From positions 1,612,001 to 1,676,000 of the forward strand of contig NZ_AP022588.1 in NCBI RefSeq assembly GCF_010731735.1: a DNA stretch of 64,000 nucleotides, written 5' to 3'. Below, in pieces: positions 35,245 to 44,689 of the stretch (position 1 is the stretch's first letter; every line of letters begins with the position of its first letter). The notes under the pieces are model-generated. The model worked only from the letters and a program-made list of their open reading frames with translations. It was not told the origin of the DNA and did not search any database. The translations under genes and the position numbers were made by a program. This DNA is from Mycolicibacterium sediminis. Its GTDB lineage: Bacteria; Actinomycetota; Actinomycetes; Mycobacteriales; Mycobacteriaceae.

Positions 35245-36411
35245 GTGGACGACGGGACCGAGGTCAGCGGCAGGCGCAGCTTCCTGCCCGCCGTCGAGGG
35301 CATGCGGGCGTGCGCGGCCATCGGCGTCGTCGTCACCCACGTCGCGTTCCAGACCGGGCACACGACCGGATTCACCGGACGGGTGCTCGGCCGGTTCGAC
35401 CTGGCGGTCGCCGTCTTCTTCGCGCTGTCGGGCTTCCTGCTCTGGCGCGGTCACGCCGCGGCGGCCCGCGGGCTGCGGCACCGTCCCCCGACCGGCCACT
35501 ACCTGCGGTCGCGCATCGTCCGCATCATGCCCGGGTACCTCGTCGCCGTAGTGGTCATCCTGACGCTGCTGCCCGACGTCAACGCCGACGCGACCGTGTG
35601 GCTGGCCAACCTGACGCTGACGCAGATCTACGTCCCGCTGACCCTGACCGCCGGACTCACGCAGATGTGGAGCCTGTCGGTGGAGGTCAGCTTCTACCTG
35701 GCGCTACCGCTGCTGGCCCTGTTCGCCCGCCGGCTGCCCGTGCGCGCCCGCATCCCGGTCATCGCCGCCGTGGCGGTCGCCAGCCTCGCGTGGGGGCTGC
35801 TCCCGCTGAGCGCGCCCTACGGCGTGAACCCGCTGAACTGGCCGCCCGCCTTCTTCTCCTGGTTCGCCGCGGGGATGCTGATCGCCGAGCTGACCGTCAG
35901 CCCCGTCGGCCTGGTGCATCGACTGGCGCGGCGCCGGTTCGTGATGGCCGCAGTCGTCGTGGTGACGTTCGCGGTCGCGGCGTCGCCGATCGCCGGACCC
36001 GAGGGCCTCACCCCGGGCACCGTCGGACAGTTCGTGGTCAAGACCGCGATGGGCGCCGTCATGGCCGCCGCGCTGCTGGCGCCGCTGGTGCTCGACCGCC
36101 CCGACACCCCGCACCGCTGGCTGGGAAGCCGGGTGATGGTGACGCTGGGCCGCTGGTCCTACGGGCTGTTCGTGTGGCATCTCGCCGCGCTCGCCATGGT
36201 GTTCCCCGTGATCGGCGAGTTCGCCTTCAACGGGCACATGCCGGTGGTGCTGGTGCTGACGCTGCTGTTCGGCTTCGCGATCGCCGCGGTCAGCTACGCG
36301 CTGGTGGAGTCGCCGTGCCGGCAGGCGCTGCGGCGGTGGGAGCTGTCCCGTCGGCCGTCCCCGCTGGACAGCTCCGTCACCGACGCCACGGAGCCCGCCC
36401 GCGCCCGGTGA
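35245..36411 (+). CDS. Membrane acyltransferase, acyltransferase-3 family (Rv0228-like)
   Basis: A 388-residue integral membrane protein of the acyltransferase-3 family with about 10 helices. The conserved His is in VVVTHVAFQTG near residue 37, followed by FFALSGFLLWR and the cytoplasmic RSRIVRIMPGY motif. These proteins move acetyl, succinyl or longer acyl groups onto extracytoplasmic sugars. GTG 35245 was chosen over the TTG at 35170 because it places FLPAVEGMRA at the family's usual N-terminal position. It matches Rv0228 by order. It is divergent from DUF3068, with a 134-bp shared control region. Confidence 0.85.
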   Translation: MDDGTEVSGRRSFLPAVEGMRACAAIGVVVTHVAFQTGHTTGFTGRVLGRFDLAVAVFFALSGFLLWRGHAAAARGLRHRPPTGHYLRSRIVRIMPGYLVAVVVILTLLPDVNADATVWLANLTLTQIYVPLTLTAGLTQMWSLSVEVSFYLALPLLALFARRLPVRARIPVIAAVAVASLAWGLLPLSAPYGVNPLNWPPAFFSWFAAGMLIAELTVSPVGLVHRLARRRFVMAAVVVVTFAVAASPIAGPEGLTPGTVGQFVVKTAMGAVMAAALLAPLVLDRPDTPHRWLGSRVMVTLGRWSYGLFVWHLAALAMVFPVIGEFAFNGHMPVVLVLTLLFGFAIAAVSYALVESPCRQALRRWELSRRPSPLDSSVTDATEPARAR

Positions 36412-36494
36412 CCGGCTGAGCGCGGCCGTATTCCCGGTCAGGGTGGTATCGGCTCTGCCTCCCTCGACCGCCTCGGCCGCGCTGTGATGGATCC

Positions 36495-37235
36495 ATGACC
36501 ACATCTGATTCCCCCGTTGCCCTGGTGACCGGCGCCAATGCCGGCATCGGCCGCCATCTCGCAGAACAACTCGCCGCCGCCGGCGTCCGCGTCCTGTTGG
36601 GTTCGCGCGATCCCGACCGCGGGGAGAAGGCCGCCGCCGAACTCGACGCCCGTGGACTCCAGGTCGACCCACTGACCCTCGACGTCACCGACGACGCGAC
36701 CATCACCGCTGCCGTCGCCCGCGTCACCGAGGGATACGGACGGGTCGACATCCTCATCAACAACGCCGCCATCGTCGGCGATGCTCAACCCCCCACCGCG
36801 GTGAGCCGGGCCTCGCTGCTCGAGACGTTCGACACCAACACCGCGGGCGTCGCCGCCGTCACCAATGCGTTCCTGCCGTTGCTGCGGGCGTCGCAGCGGC
36901 CGCGGATCCTCAACGTGTCCAGCGAACTGGGGTCGACCCGGCTGGTCAACGATCCGGACTGGCCGCACACCGACGTCGCCGTGGCCGCCTACCAGGCCTC
37001 CAAGAGCGCGCTGGACATGCTGACGGTGCTCTACGCCAAAGAGCTGGTCCACGAGAAGATCTCGGTCCTGTCGGTGAGCCCGGGATACCGGGCCACCGGG
37101 CTGAGCAAGGGCGCTCCCACGCCGGGAGCGGGGGATCCGGCCGAGGGCGCCGCGGCCATCGTGGCCATCGCCCTGGCCGACGAGTGGCGCACCGGCCAGT
37201 TCTTCAGCGATCAGGGCGAGGTCGTCGACTGGTGA
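36495..37235 (+). CDS. Short-chain dehydrogenase/reductase
   Basis: A 246-residue SDR: VTGANAGIGRHLA at the cofactor site, LINNAAIVG, Ser in LNVSSELGS, and Tyr/Lys in YQASKSALD, as in carbonyl-reductase-like SDRs. It probably reduces a carbonyl with NADPH. This gene is not part of the M. tuberculosis order here, so it was added to or lost from the block. It is followed after 32 bp by an XRE/MmyB-type regulator on the same strand. In actinobacteria such regulators commonly sit beside an SDR, usually divergently, and control it. Confidence 0.85.
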   Translation: MTTSDSPVALVTGANAGIGRHLAEQLAAAGVRVLLGSRDPDRGEKAAAELDARGLQVDPLTLDVTDDATITAAVARVTEGYGRVDILINNAAIVGDAQPPTAVSRASLLETFDTNTAGVAAVTNAFLPLLRASQRPRILNVSSELGSTRLVNDPDWPHTDVAVAAYQASKSALDMLTVLYAKELVHEKISVLSVSPGYRATGLSKGAPTPGAGDPAEGAAAIVAIALADEWRTGQFFSDQGEVVDW

Positions 37236-37267
37236 CGGCGATGCGCACACCGTGCCACTATCGAGGG

Positions 37268-38200
37268 ATGGACGGACAGGCGGCCGGAAGGTTCCTGCGG
37301 GCGGCGCGAGAAGGCCTCGATCCCAGCGACTTCGGGTTCGGCGGCGATGGCCGGCGCACCCCGGGGCTGCGGCGCTCCGAGGTGGCCGAACTGGCGCACG
37401 TCTCGGTCGAGCACTACACGAACCTGGAGCGCGGCCGCGGCGGCGGCCCGTCCGAGCAGGTGGTCGAGGCGATAGCCGACGCACTGCGACTGGACGACGA
37501 CAAGCGGCGGCACCTATTCCTGCTGGTGGGTCGCGACGTCCCGCGGGGTGCGGTGCCCAGTGTGGAGGTGACGCCGAGCGTCGCGGACCTCGTCCAGGGT
37601 CTCGGCAGCACCGCCGCCATCGTGCTGAGCGCGCGCTTCGACGTGCTGGCCTGGAACGCCCAGGCCGTGACCCTCTTGGAGGACTTCGGTGCGCTTCCGC
37701 CGAGCGAGCGCAACGTCGCACGGCGGCACTTCCTGCCGACGGGGAACGTCGTGCAGCACTACGGCATGACCGAGGCGGCGGAGTTCTCCCGCATCGTGGC
37801 GGGCCAGTTGCGTGCGACGGCAGCGCGTTACCCCCGCGACCCGAGGACCCGCGAGCTGATCTCGGACCTGCTGTCCGGCAGCGCCGAGTTCGCCGAGCTG
37901 TGGGACGACGCCACTGTCGTCACCGTGACGCACATGATCAAGCGGCTCGACCATCCCGAACTCGGCGCGTTGACGCTGGCCTGCGACAGCCTCCGGGACC
38001 CGCACCGCGACCAGAACATCGTGATGTTCTCGATCGTCGGGTCGGCGCCGTCAGTACCCGCCCGTGGTGGCGAAGATGCGCCGCGGATTGTCGACCAGCA
38101 TCGTGGTGAGCTGCTCGTCGGTCACGCCGCGCGCCCGCAGCGCCGGGATGACGTCGTCGTGGATGTGCAGGTAGTGCCAGTTGGGCATGGCGATCGGTAG
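37268..38200 (+). CDS. XRE/MmyB-type transcriptional regulator with extended C-terminus
   Basis: A 310-residue regulator. The N-terminal helix-turn-helix (about 28-65: GLRRSEVAELAHVSVEHYTNLERGRG) and the MmyB-like PAS/ligand domain (DVLAWNAQAVTLL) are typical of actinobacterial regulators of SDR genes. The family usually ends soon after the NIVMFSI strand, near residue 258; here the frame runs about 50 codons further, entirely antisense to the lactonase gene (overlap 38051-38200). The tail (Arg- and Val-rich) is probably an accidental extension, so the functional protein is the first 260 residues. It may act on the SDR upstream. Confidence 0.75.
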   Translation: MDGQAAGRFLRAAREGLDPSDFGFGGDGRRTPGLRRSEVAELAHVSVEHYTNLERGRGGGPSEQVVEAIADALRLDDDKRRHLFLLVGRDVPRGAVPSVEVTPSVADLVQGLGSTAAIVLSARFDVLAWNAQAVTLLEDFGALPPSERNVARRHFLPTGNVVQHYGMTEAAEFSRIVAGQLRATAARYPRDPRTRELISDLLSGSAEFAELWDDATVVTVTHMIKRLDHPELGALTLACDSLRDPHRDQNIVMFSIVGSAPSVPARGGEDAPRIVDQHRGELLVGHAARPQRRDDVVVDVQVVPVGHGDR

Positions 38201-39028
38201 CGTCTCCTCGGGCAACGCGTCGAAGTAGCAGGAAGCGTCGTGCGACAACACCATTCGGTCGGCGTGGCCGCGCTCGCACATCGTCGCGACCGTCGCGACG
38301 CGGTCCTCGGTGGACAGGAACGCGTCGACGCCGAACCGGTCCATGCCGAGGTAGGACCCCTCGGCGATCAGCTCCTCGAGGTAGCCGATGTCGGTGGTGT
38401 CACCGGAGTGCCCGATGACGACGCGGGACGGGTCGACGCCCTCCTCGGCGAAGATGCGCTGCTGGTCGAGTCCGCGCCGCGACGCCGCGTGGGTGTGCGT
38501 GGAGATGGGCACCCCGGTCTGGCGGTGCGCCTGGGCGACGGCGCGTAACACCCGCTCGACGCCGGGGGTGACGCCTGGTTCGTCGGTGGCGCACTTGAGG
38601 ATTGCGGCCTTGATACCGGTGTCGGCGATGCCGTGCTCGATGTCGCGGACGAACATCTCGGTCATGATCTCGGGCCCGCCGAGCGGAGCGCCGGGACCCC
38701 GGTAGTGGAAGTGCATCGGCACGTCGTTGAAGGTGTACAGCCCGGTGGCCACCACGATGTTCAACTCGGTGCGCGCGGCGATGCGGGCGATGCGGGGGAT
38801 GTAGCGCCCCAGCCCGATCACCGTCAGGTCGACGATGGTGTCGACGCCGCGGGCCTTCAGTTCGTCGAGCCGGGCGACGGCGTCGGCCTCGCGTCGGCCG
38901 CCGTCACCCCAGCCCTCGGGGTAGTTCTGGACGACCTCGGTGGTCATGATGAAGACGTGCTCGTGCATGAGCACCACGCCCAGGTCGGCGGTCGCGATCG
39001 CGCCGGCCGCGGTGTTCACCGTCTGCAT
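38051..39028 (-). CDS. php: Phosphotriesterase-like lactonase
   Basis: A 325-residue amidohydrolase-fold enzyme of the PTE-like lactonase group, matching M. tuberculosis Rv0230c (php) by order and length. Metal ligands visible are the HxH pair at residues 22 and 24 (MHEHVF), the bridging Lys at 145 (ILKCATDEPG), His in STHTHAA and GHSGDT, and Asp in LSHDASCY. It hydrolyses lactones, possibly acyl-homoserine lactones, and weakly organophosphates. ATG 39028 is the start. Its 3' end overlaps the extended XRE frame by 150 bp, tail to tail. The binuclear site appears intact. Confidence 0.9.
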   Translation of the reverse strand: MQTVNTAAGAIATADLGVVLMHEHVFIMTTEVVQNYPEGWGDGGRREADAVARLDELKARGVDTIVDLTVIGLGRYIPRIARIAARTELNIVVATGLYTFNDVPMHFHYRGPGAPLGGPEIMTEMFVRDIEHGIADTGIKAAILKCATDEPGVTPGVERVLRAVAQAHRQTGVPISTHTHAASRRGLDQQRIFAEEGVDPSRVVIGHSGDTTDIGYLEELIAEGSYLGMDRFGVDAFLSTEDRVATVATMCERGHADRMVLSHDASCYFDALPEETLPIAMPNWHYLHIHDDVIPALRARGVTDEQLTTMLVDNPRRIFATTGGY

Positions 39029-39086
39029 CGCTGCTCCCGTCGACGTAGGCGATGCTACGCGCGGAATCGATTGCGCCGTGGCGGTT

Positions 39087-42000
39087 TCAGGCAGGGTCGC
39101 CGGGTGCCCGCCACACGACCGACGCGGCCAGCGCGGCGACGCCGACGAGTGCCAGCAGCTGCAGTTGCCAGTCGTGCCCGGCGTACCCGCCGACCGACCG
39201 CCACGGGTGCTGGCTCAGCGCCGCCCCCGCCAGGATCAACCCGCCCGACGAGACGACCAGCGTGGCACGGTCCAGCCATCGCCACGACCGCAGCAGACGC
39301 CGTGCCACCAGGCACAGGCCGACGACGCCGACGCCGACGAACCCGGAGACCAGCCAGCCGACGACGAGCACCGCGGCACCGGCGACCGCGGGCCGGACCG
39401 CCCACGGCCGTGCGGCGTCGAGTGTCACGCGTCGGCGGACCGGCCAGAGCGCCAGCAGCGCCAGCAGCGGCAGCAGCGCGAGCCCGCCGAACAGCCCCAC
39501 CCGATAGGGCGTGTTGAAGGCGAACTCGAGCGTGACCGCGCCCGAGGTGCCCGCGGGCACCACCCAGCCCTGCTGCCAGCCGTTCACCGTCACCGGGGTC
39601 AGCACCGTCCCGTCCGGGCCGCGGGCGCTCCAGCCGGGGTTGACGCTCTCGGGCACCACCAGCACGCGCTCACCCGCACCGGCGGCGACGTCGACCACCC
39701 GGCGGTCGTTGGTCCACTCGCCGGTCCGGGCCACCGTCGTCGGGGCGGGTCGCACCAGGGACGACTCGGGGCCCGCGAGCCGGACGCCGTCGACGACGAA
39801 GGCCGAGCCGGGGCTGACGAGCAGTTCCTGCTGACCGGCGGGCAGGACGATGGGGGTGGTTCGGCACGGCCGCGCGGCGACCGGCCGCCCGTCGAGGAGG
39901 TCGCCGACCGTGGCGTCGACCGACGTCTGGACGAACTGTCCCGCCAGGCCGATGATGGGCCCTCTGCCGCACGGCAGGCTGATGGTCCGGTCGAGGTTGC
40001 GGGCGGCATCGGCGGCGGCGATGGGCAGTCCGCGGGCGTCGAGCGCCGTCACCTCCGCCAGCCCGGGTGGCTTCACCTGGTCGAATCCCAGTGCGGTGCG
40101 GTCGATCACGTCCGACCAGTCCAGGAGCGACAGTGTGACGACGTCGGTGGTGCGGGGATGCAGGGCGACGGTCTGGACGCCGCCGTCGGGGTCGAGCGCA
40201 CGGACCTGCGGGCCGTCACCGAGGTCGATCGCCACCAGCGTCGGGTGGGCCGGCAGCGCGGACGCACTCGGCGCCAGGCGCAGGCCGGTCACCTCGGTCG
40301 GCCGCGGCAGGCGCAGTTCCAGGTTCGCTCCGGTGCGGTGCTGCACCACCCGCTGCGGTGCCGTCCACGACGTGCGCGGGTCGCCGTCGGTGGCGGCGTA
40401 GGCCGAGCCGAGGACGTCGATCGGGTCCGCGTCGCCCACCGCGCGGGTGGTGCCGGGCGGACGGATCAGGTCGGCGAGGTTCGGCCCCTGTCGGGCGCGC
40501 ACCCACACCGTCGGCGTCACGGTCGTCGCCTCCGGGACGGTCAGCGTACGGCTGAGGTTGACCGGTTCCTCGGGGGACAGCGCCATCGCGGCCGCGCACA
40601 GCACGGCGTCGGGCCCGTCCGCGCAGCCCGGCCTGCCGAGCAGGTCGGATCCCAGATCCCACTGCGCCACTTCGCTGTTCGGCGGCGGACCGGGCACCTC
40701 GACCGTGTGACGCAGGTTGACGGGCTGGGCGAATCCGGACGCGTCGTACTGGGTGATGGAGAAGTCGGTGATGCCGAACTGGACGCCCGCCGAACCGTCG
40801 TCGGTGCCCACGGCGGTGAACCGCACCCACGGGGTCTCGCCGTACGGCAGCGCGACGGTCACCGGGGTGCCGGCCTCGTCGAACCGCAACGTGGTCGTGC
40901 CGGTCGCGGTGGACACCTCGATCCGGCGGACCTGCGCCCCCACGGCCGTCGCGCTCGGGGTCAGCGTGACCGTCGCGTTGGTGATCGGCCGGTCGAGGTC
41001 CACCTGCAACCACTGCCCGAGTGCGGACTGCAGTGAATTGGAGACCCAGCTGGTCGACGAGTCTCCGTCGATGGCCGCGGCGGGCCCGGTGGCGGGTGCG
41101 ACGTTGGGCAGCGCGGTCGAGTCCGCCGCCGAACTCGACGCGGTGAGACGCCCGCCCGGCCACGAGCCGTAGACGAGGTCGGTGCCCGGCGCCGGGTAGT
41201 CCATCACGCGGTTGAACGTGCGCCGCGGGTCGTCGGGGGTGCGGATCGCCGACGAGTGGTCGTCGACGCGGCCGTAGTCGGTCTCGCGCGCGGCGGGGGT
41301 GTCGGTGACGGTGACCAGGGGGGTCGGCAGGCCGGCGCGTTCGGCGTCAGCGGTGAGTAGCATCGGCCCGAGTGGCCGTTCGCCCAACAGCTTTCGGCGT
41401 TCGTCGAGCCGCAGCAGGGCCTCGGGCGCACCGTCGACGCGGGCCATGGCGTCGGCGTCGGCGAGGTACGGGCGGGTCGGCGTCGACGCGGTCACGCGGT
41501 AGATCTGGACCGCGGGGTAGGGCGGGCGTAGTCCGCTGTCGCTGATGAACCCGGCGAGCAGTCCGGGGCCAACCGGGTCGCCGAACTCGGCCACCCGCTC
41601 CAGACCGGGCGATCCGTCGAGGGCGCGGTGCACCAGTAGCGGGCGCGCCGACCGCGAACTCTCGGGGTCCAGGTCGTTGCGCACGACGACGTAGCGGATG
41701 CCTTGGCGCGCAAGCGTTTCGGCGAGTCCGGCGGACGGCCTGCCCGCAGCGAAGAGGCGCTGCACCGAGTCGAGTGCCCGGATGGTCTGCGGCGGGGTCA
41801 GCGGGATCGAGTCGCGGACACCCCACGGACTCGAGCCGAGCACCTGCAGCGGCTCGTCGTGGCTGTTGCCCCACACCTGGGTGGCGAACGGCGCACCGGG
41901 CACCACCAGCACCCGGCCGGGGTCGGGCGCGTTGTGCTCGTCCAGCCAGGCCGCGGTGTCGTGCCAGTAGCCGGGGATGGCCGTGAAACCGCCCGTCGGG

Positions 42001-43256
42001 CTGAGGCGTCCGGTCCAGGCCAGGGAGGTGCCCGCGGCTAGGGCGACCAGGACCACGACGCCGACGGCGACGCGCCTGTCCCGCTCCGGGTGGGTCAGCG
42101 CGGCCACCCAGCGGGTGCGGGGAGCGCTGCCGGGCAGCGGGATCCGGCCCAGCAGGTGGGCGATGCCCAGCGCGAGGGGCAGGCGCAGCAGGGGTTCGAG
42201 CTTCTGCACGTTGCGCAGCGGCGTGCCCGATGCGTCGAGGAACAGCTGCACCTCGTGCGCGATCGGCGATCCCAACCCGCCGGAGTAGCCGACGGCGAGC
42301 AGGGTCAGCCCGGTCAGCAGCATCGTGATCAACCGGCCCCGCGCGGGCATCGACGGCAGGGCCAGACCGGCGATCCCGGCCGCCGCGACCAGCGTGGTCG
42401 CGAGCACCGCGACCGTGCCGGTCACGAGCGACGATCCGGCCGTGGCGGTGGGTGCGACGAAGGGCGTCCACGAGTAGGTGCCGCGGAGCACCTCGGTCAG
42501 CGACAGCCACTGCGTCGTCACGCCGGAGGACTCGATGAAGTCGAGGAACGGCGGGCTGATCCGGCCCAGCAGCACCAGGGCGACCACCCACCACGTCACC
42601 GCCAGCACCCCGCACAGCGCCCACCATCCGGTGAAGCGCCACCACAGCCGGTTGGGCCGGTGCGCGGCCCACCAGACGATCGCGGCCAGGCACCCCGTCA
42701 GCGTCGCGACCGCGTTGACCGCACCCATCAGCGCGACCGCCAGCGCCGAGCGCGCCGCGAGCGTGCGCAGCCTCGGATCACCCCGCAGCGCCAGGATGAC
42801 CGGCAGCAGCACCCACGGCGCGAGCATCATCGGCAGCGTCTCCGAGGAGATCGCCCCGATCGTGGTCAGCACCCGCGGCGACAGCGCGAACGCGACCGCG
42901 CCGAGCACTCGGGACGTCGGCGTCCCGATGCCGAGTGCCTCGGCGACCCGCAGCAGTCCCCAGAAGCCCACCACCAGCAGCAGGGCCCACCACAACCGCT
43001 GGGTCACCCAGCCGGGCAGGCCGATCAGGTCGCCGGCGAGGAAGAACGCGCCGTGCGGGAAGAGGTAGCCGTACGCCTGGTTCTGGGCCTGGCCGAACGG
43101 GAGGTCACCGTTCCACAGGTGCGCGGCGCGGGACAGGAACCGCAGCGGGTTGGCGGTGAGGTCCAGCTTGGTGTCGGGTGCGATCTGGCCGGGGGCCTGC
43201 GCGAAGGCCAGGACGAGTGCCGCGGCACCGACGATCCACAGCCAGCGGCGGGACAC
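39087..43256 (-). CDS. aftD: Arabinofuranosyltransferase AftD
   Basis: A 1389-residue envelope glycosyltransferase, close to the length of M. tuberculosis AftD (Rv0236c). The N-terminal half (about 1-430) has some 11 membrane helices of a GT-C enzyme with the first-loop acid region PDTKLDLTANP near residue 28. The large exported half contains carbohydrate-binding-like beta domains (SSADSTALPNV, TSWVSNSLQSALGQWLQVDL), and four helices follow at the C-terminus. It adds arabinofuranose from decaprenyl-phosphoryl-arabinose to arabinogalactan or lipoarabinomannan outside the membrane. GTG 43256 begins 22 nt after the DUF2613 gene, so the two form one unit. AftD is essential in mycobacteria where tested. 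Confidence 0.95.
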   Translation of the reverse strand: MSRRWLWIVGAAALVLAFAQAPGQIAPDTKLDLTANPLRFLSRAAHLWNGDLPFGQAQNQAYGYLFPHGAFFLAGDLIGLPGWVTQRLWWALLLVVGFWGLLRVAEALGIGTPTSRVLGAVAFALSPRVLTTIGAISSETLPMMLAPWVLLPVILALRGDPRLRTLAARSALAVALMGAVNAVATLTGCLAAIVWWAAHRPNRLWWRFTGWWALCGVLAVTWWVVALVLLGRISPPFLDFIESSGVTTQWLSLTEVLRGTYSWTPFVAPTATAGSSLVTGTVAVLATTLVAAAGIAGLALPSMPARGRLITMLLTGLTLLAVGYSGGLGSPIAHEVQLFLDASGTPLRNVQKLEPLLRLPLALGIAHLLGRIPLPGSAPRTRWVAALTHPERDRRVAVGVVVLVALAAGTSLAWTGRLSPTGGFTAIPGYWHDTAAWLDEHNAPDPGRVLVVPGAPFATQVWGNSHDEPLQVLGSSPWGVRDSIPLTPPQTIRALDSVQRLFAAGRPSAGLAETLARQGIRYVVVRNDLDPESSRSARPLLVHRALDGSPGLERVAEFGDPVGPGLLAGFISDSGLRPPYPAVQIYRVTASTPTRPYLADADAMARVDGAPEALLRLDERRKLLGERPLGPMLLTADAERAGLPTPLVTVTDTPAARETDYGRVDDHSSAIRTPDDPRRTFNRVMDYPAPGTDLVYGSWPGGRLTASSSAADSTALPNVAPATGPAAAIDGDSSTSWVSNSLQSALGQWLQVDLDRPITNATVTLTPSATAVGAQVRRIEVSTATGTTTLRFDEAGTPVTVALPYGETPWVRFTAVGTDDGSAGVQFGITDFSITQYDASGFAQPVNLRHTVEVPGPPPNSEVAQWDLGSDLLGRPGCADGPDAVLCAAAMALSPEEPVNLSRTLTVPEATTVTPTVWVRARQGPNLADLIRPPGTTRAVGDADPIDVLGSAYAATDGDPRTSWTAPQRVVQHRTGANLELRLPRPTEVTGLRLAPSASALPAHPTLVAIDLGDGPQVRALDPDGGVQTVALHPRTTDVVTLSLLDWSDVIDRTALGFDQVKPPGLAEVTALDARGLPIAAADAARNLDRTISLPCGRGPIIGLAGQFVQTSVDATVGDLLDGRPVAARPCRTTPIVLPAGQQELLVSPGSAFVVDGVRLAGPESSLVRPAPTTVARTGEWTNDRRVVDVAAGAGERVLVVPESVNPGWSARGPDGTVLTPVTVNGWQQGWVVPAGTSGAVTLEFAFNTPYRVGLFGGLALLPLLALLALWPVRRRVTLDAARPWAVRPAVAGAAVLVVGWLVSGFVGVGVVGLCLVARRLLRSWRWLDRATLVVSSGGLILAGAALSQHPWRSVGGYAGHDWQLQLLALVGVAALAASVVWRAPGDPA

Positions 43257-43278
43257 TGCGGAGGTGGTCGGCGGGATG

Positions 43279-43452
43279 CTACGTACGGTCGCCGTACTCG
43301 ACCCTGTTGAGCACCGACGACGCCGGATCGCCCGCCTGCAGCGGGGGCTTGGTGTCCTGCTGGACCATCAGCGTCAGCCCGAAGATGGCGGCCGCCCCGA
43401 GGAGCAGACCGACCACGATGCTGGCCGCTGCGGGCAAGACGAACCGATCCAC
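43279..43452 (-). CDS. DUF2613 small membrane protein (Rv0236A-like)
   Basis: A 57-residue protein, the same length as M. tuberculosis Rv0236A: GTG 43452, one membrane helix (IVVGLLLGAAAIFGLTLMV, about residues 11-29), then a short exported tail rich in Gln, Pro and Asp ending VEYGDRT. It is immediately upstream of aftD on the same strand (22-nt gap), an association kept across mycobacteria. It is likely a small partner or stabiliser of the AftD complex; that role is inference from context. Confidence 0.85.
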   Translation of the reverse strand: MDRFVLPAAASIVVGLLLGAAAIFGLTLMVQQDTKPPLQAGDPASSVLNRVEYGDRT

Positions 43453-43486
43453 CCGGCCAAACTAGCACGGCGACCCGTTAGCCTCG

Positions 43487-44689
43487 GTGACCATGGTTCC
43501 GTCCCTCGCACCGACCAGAACTGCGTCTCGCGCCCTCTGTGCCGTGGTTGCCGCCTCCGCGATGACCATGGCGTGCGGGTCCGGTGGCGCGACGCCCACG
43601 CAGTCCACGAGCGCCGCCGAGCCGACGCCGGTGTCGACCTCCACGACGCTGCCCGCGACGCCGGGCGCCCCGGCGTGCGGTGACGGCGAGGCGCTGCTGG
43701 CGTCGCTGTCGACGCGCGACAAGCTGGCCCAGTTGCTGACGGTCGGGGTGACCGGAGCGGCCGACGCCAAGGCCGTCGTCGACCAGCAGCACGTCGGCGG
43801 CATCATGATCGGCAGCTGGACCGACCTCGGCATGCTGTCCGACGGCACGTTGCCTGCACTCCTCGACACGGCGTCACCCCTGCCGCCGAGCGTCAGCGTC
43901 GACGAGGAGGGCGGCCGGGTGTCCCGGCTGAAGTCGGTCATCGGCGTGCAGCCCTCGCCGCGGGTGCTGGCCCAGACGAACACTCCCGAGCAGGTCCGGG
44001 CGATCGCCTTCCAGCGCGGCCAGGCGATGCGCGGCCTCGGCATCACGGTCGACTTCGCACCCGTCGTGGACGTCACCGACGAGTCCGACGACGAGGTGAT
44101 CGGCGACCGTTCCTTCGGGTCCGACCCGGCGGCAGTCATCGAGTACGCGGGCGCCTACGCCCAGGGTCTACGAGACGCGGGAATTCTGCCGGTGCTCAAG
44201 CACTTCCCCGGCCACGGCCACGCCTCGGGCGACTCCCACGTCGGCGGCGTCGTCACGCCGCCGCTCGACGCGCTGAAGGCCAGCGACCTGGTGCCCTACG
44301 GTCCGCTGACCACGCAGGGGAACGTCGCCGTCATGGTCGGCCACATGCAGGTGCCCGGGCTCACCGGTGACCTGCCCGCCAGCCTGAGCCCCGCGGCGTA
44401 CGACCTGCTGCGCTCGGGCGGGTACGGCGGTGCTCCGTTCGGCGGCCTCGTGTACACCGACGACCTGTCCAGCATGGGCGCGATCAACCAGCGCTACGGC
44501 GTCGCCGACGCGGTGCTCAAGTCCCTGCAGGCCGGGGCCGACGTGGCGCTGTGGATCACCACCGACGAGGTGCCCGCGGTGCTCGACAGGTTGGAGAGCG
44601 CCGTCAACGGCGGCGAACTCGACATGGGCCGGGTGGACGGGTCGGTGCTGCGGGTGTCGGGGACCAAGGGCCGCTCGCCGCGCTGCTGA
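43487..44689 (+). CDS. lpqI: Lipoprotein beta-N-acetylglucosaminidase LpqI (NagZ family, GH3)
   Basis: A 400-residue GH3 enzyme with a lipoprotein signal: the lipobox Cys lies in AMTMACGSG near residue 30, so the mature protein is anchored outside the membrane. Catalytic features are VDEEGGRVSR, KHFPGHGHASGDSH (His of the GH3 NagZ-type Asp-His dyad) and the nucleophile in VYTDDLSSMGAI. It releases GlcNAc from peptidoglycan fragments during recycling, as Rv0237 does. GTG 43487 or ATG 43493 may be used. It is divergent from the DUF2613-aftD unit (34-bp gap), and its stop directly abuts that of the decarboxylase. Confidence 0.9.
   Translation: MTMVPSLAPTRTASRALCAVVAASAMTMACGSGGATPTQSTSAAEPTPVSTSTTLPATPGAPACGDGEALLASLSTRDKLAQLLTVGVTGAADAKAVVDQQHVGGIMIGSWTDLGMLSDGTLPALLDTASPLPPSVSVDEEGGRVSRLKSVIGVQPSPRVLAQTNTPEQVRAIAFQRGQAMRGLGITVDFAPVVDVTDESDDEVIGDRSFGSDPAAVIEYAGAYAQGLRDAGILPVLKHFPGHGHASGDSHVGGVVTPPLDALKASDLVPYGPLTTQGNVAVMVGHMQVPGLTGDLPASLSPAAYDLLRSGGYGGAPFGGLVYTDDLSSMGAINQRYGVADAVLKSLQAGADVALWITTDEVPAVLDRLESAVNGGELDMGRVDGSVLRVSGTKGRSPRC

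Noticed and set aside
38940..43310. Very long plus-strand frames (698 and 406 codons) opposite aftD
   Set aside because: Shadow frames of the aftD coding strand; the products are Gln/Arg/His-rich without recognisable domains.
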